Of a stretch of 49,294 nucleotides of DNA, positions 49,251-49,294 are shown piece after piece. The notes under the pieces are model-generated. The model searched no databases. It was not told the origin of the DNA and saw only the letters and a program-made list of their open reading frames with translations. The position numbers were made by a program, and so were the translations under genes. Source of the stretch: Winkia neuii subsp. neuii DSM 8576 (GTDB lineage Bacteria; Actinomycetota; Actinomycetes; Actinomycetales; Actinomycetaceae); the NCBI RefSeq assembly GCF_000420405.1, contig NZ_ATUW01000011.1, positions 1 through 49,294 of the forward strand, given 5' to 3'. Position 1 is the stretch's first letter; every line of letters starts with the position of its first letter.

Positions 49251-49294
49251 TGACCTCACTCGTCGGGGTATTCGCTCGTCTTACTCACTACGAC

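Noticed and set aside
1-49294. CRISPR arrays, insertion sequences, prophage or integrase genes
   Set aside because: No regularly spaced repeats, no transposase or integrase motifs, and no target-site duplications were seen anywhere in the window.

Overview
The window looks like chromosome of a Gram-positive actinobacterium with moderate G+C, probably a member of the Actinomycetaceae or a close relative. The clues are a type VII (WXG100) substrate at the left edge, a mycobacterial-type PimB mannosyltransferase, an IclR-type LtbR regulator divergent from leuCD, the murA/plsC/gpsA/ddl envelope cluster, EttA, frequent GTG and TTG starts, and a group of genes without Shine-Dalgarno sequences that instead carry TANNNT hexamers 5-7 bases before the start codon. 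No insertion sequence, prophage or CRISPR array was seen. The genus is inferred, not shown.

Layout. 1-771: start of a WXG100 gene (minus), its very A/C-rich upstream region with a G-quadruplex motif, then a promoter and long structured leader. 772-5999: AGCS alanine/glycine symporter, FAH-family enzyme, PatB-type C-S lyase (minus), gltX. 6007-10977: lactate permease plus lutABC, an L-lactate uptake and oxidation operon behind two inverted repeats. 11038-11679: small acidic protein gene and tRNA-Gln/tRNA-Glu. 11758-18979: DeoR regulator, RpiB-like isomerase, unrecognised membrane protein, HAD phosphatase, FGGY kinase, AraM-type dehydrogenase and a TauE exporter; the first six look like an uncharacterised sugar or polyol catabolic cluster. 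18976-29911: pimB, ltbR, leuCD, then cell-envelope genes murA, a lipid kinase, plsC, gpsA, ddl and an orphan ATP-grasp ligase; a lipoprotein gene on the minus strand is broken by a one-base slip in a six-A run. 29919-34957: mntH, tRNA-His, orn, tRNA-Arg, an SSB-like gene and ettA. 34969-40700: tesB, then a dispersed glucose-type PTS (two separate EIIB genes, one EIIA, one EIIC) around malQ. 40706-47943: aminopeptidase N, M13 peptidase, a coiled-coil protein of unknown function, cysE and cysK, with a Cys-rich leader peptide and attenuator in front of cysK. 48001-49294: YigZ/IMPACT protein, zinc-free ribosomal protein L32, and a structured RNA resembling a cobalamin riboswitch at the right edge.

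How the parts work together. The lut operon turns lactate into pyruvate. The DeoR cluster has the parts to import a polyol or ketose, phosphorylate it, isomerise it, and oxidise or dephosphorylate it. The leu genes make leucine, and the mur/pls/gpsA/ddl genes feed peptidoglycan and phospholipid synthesis. The cys genes make cysteine and are probably controlled by ribosome stalling on Cys codons. The main new observations are the MHIRVAVAVAICCCQCI leader peptide and attenuator, the frame-broken lipoprotein, the orphan transporter-kinase-AraM cluster, the G-quadruplex upstream of the WXG100 gene, and the edge riboswitch candidates.
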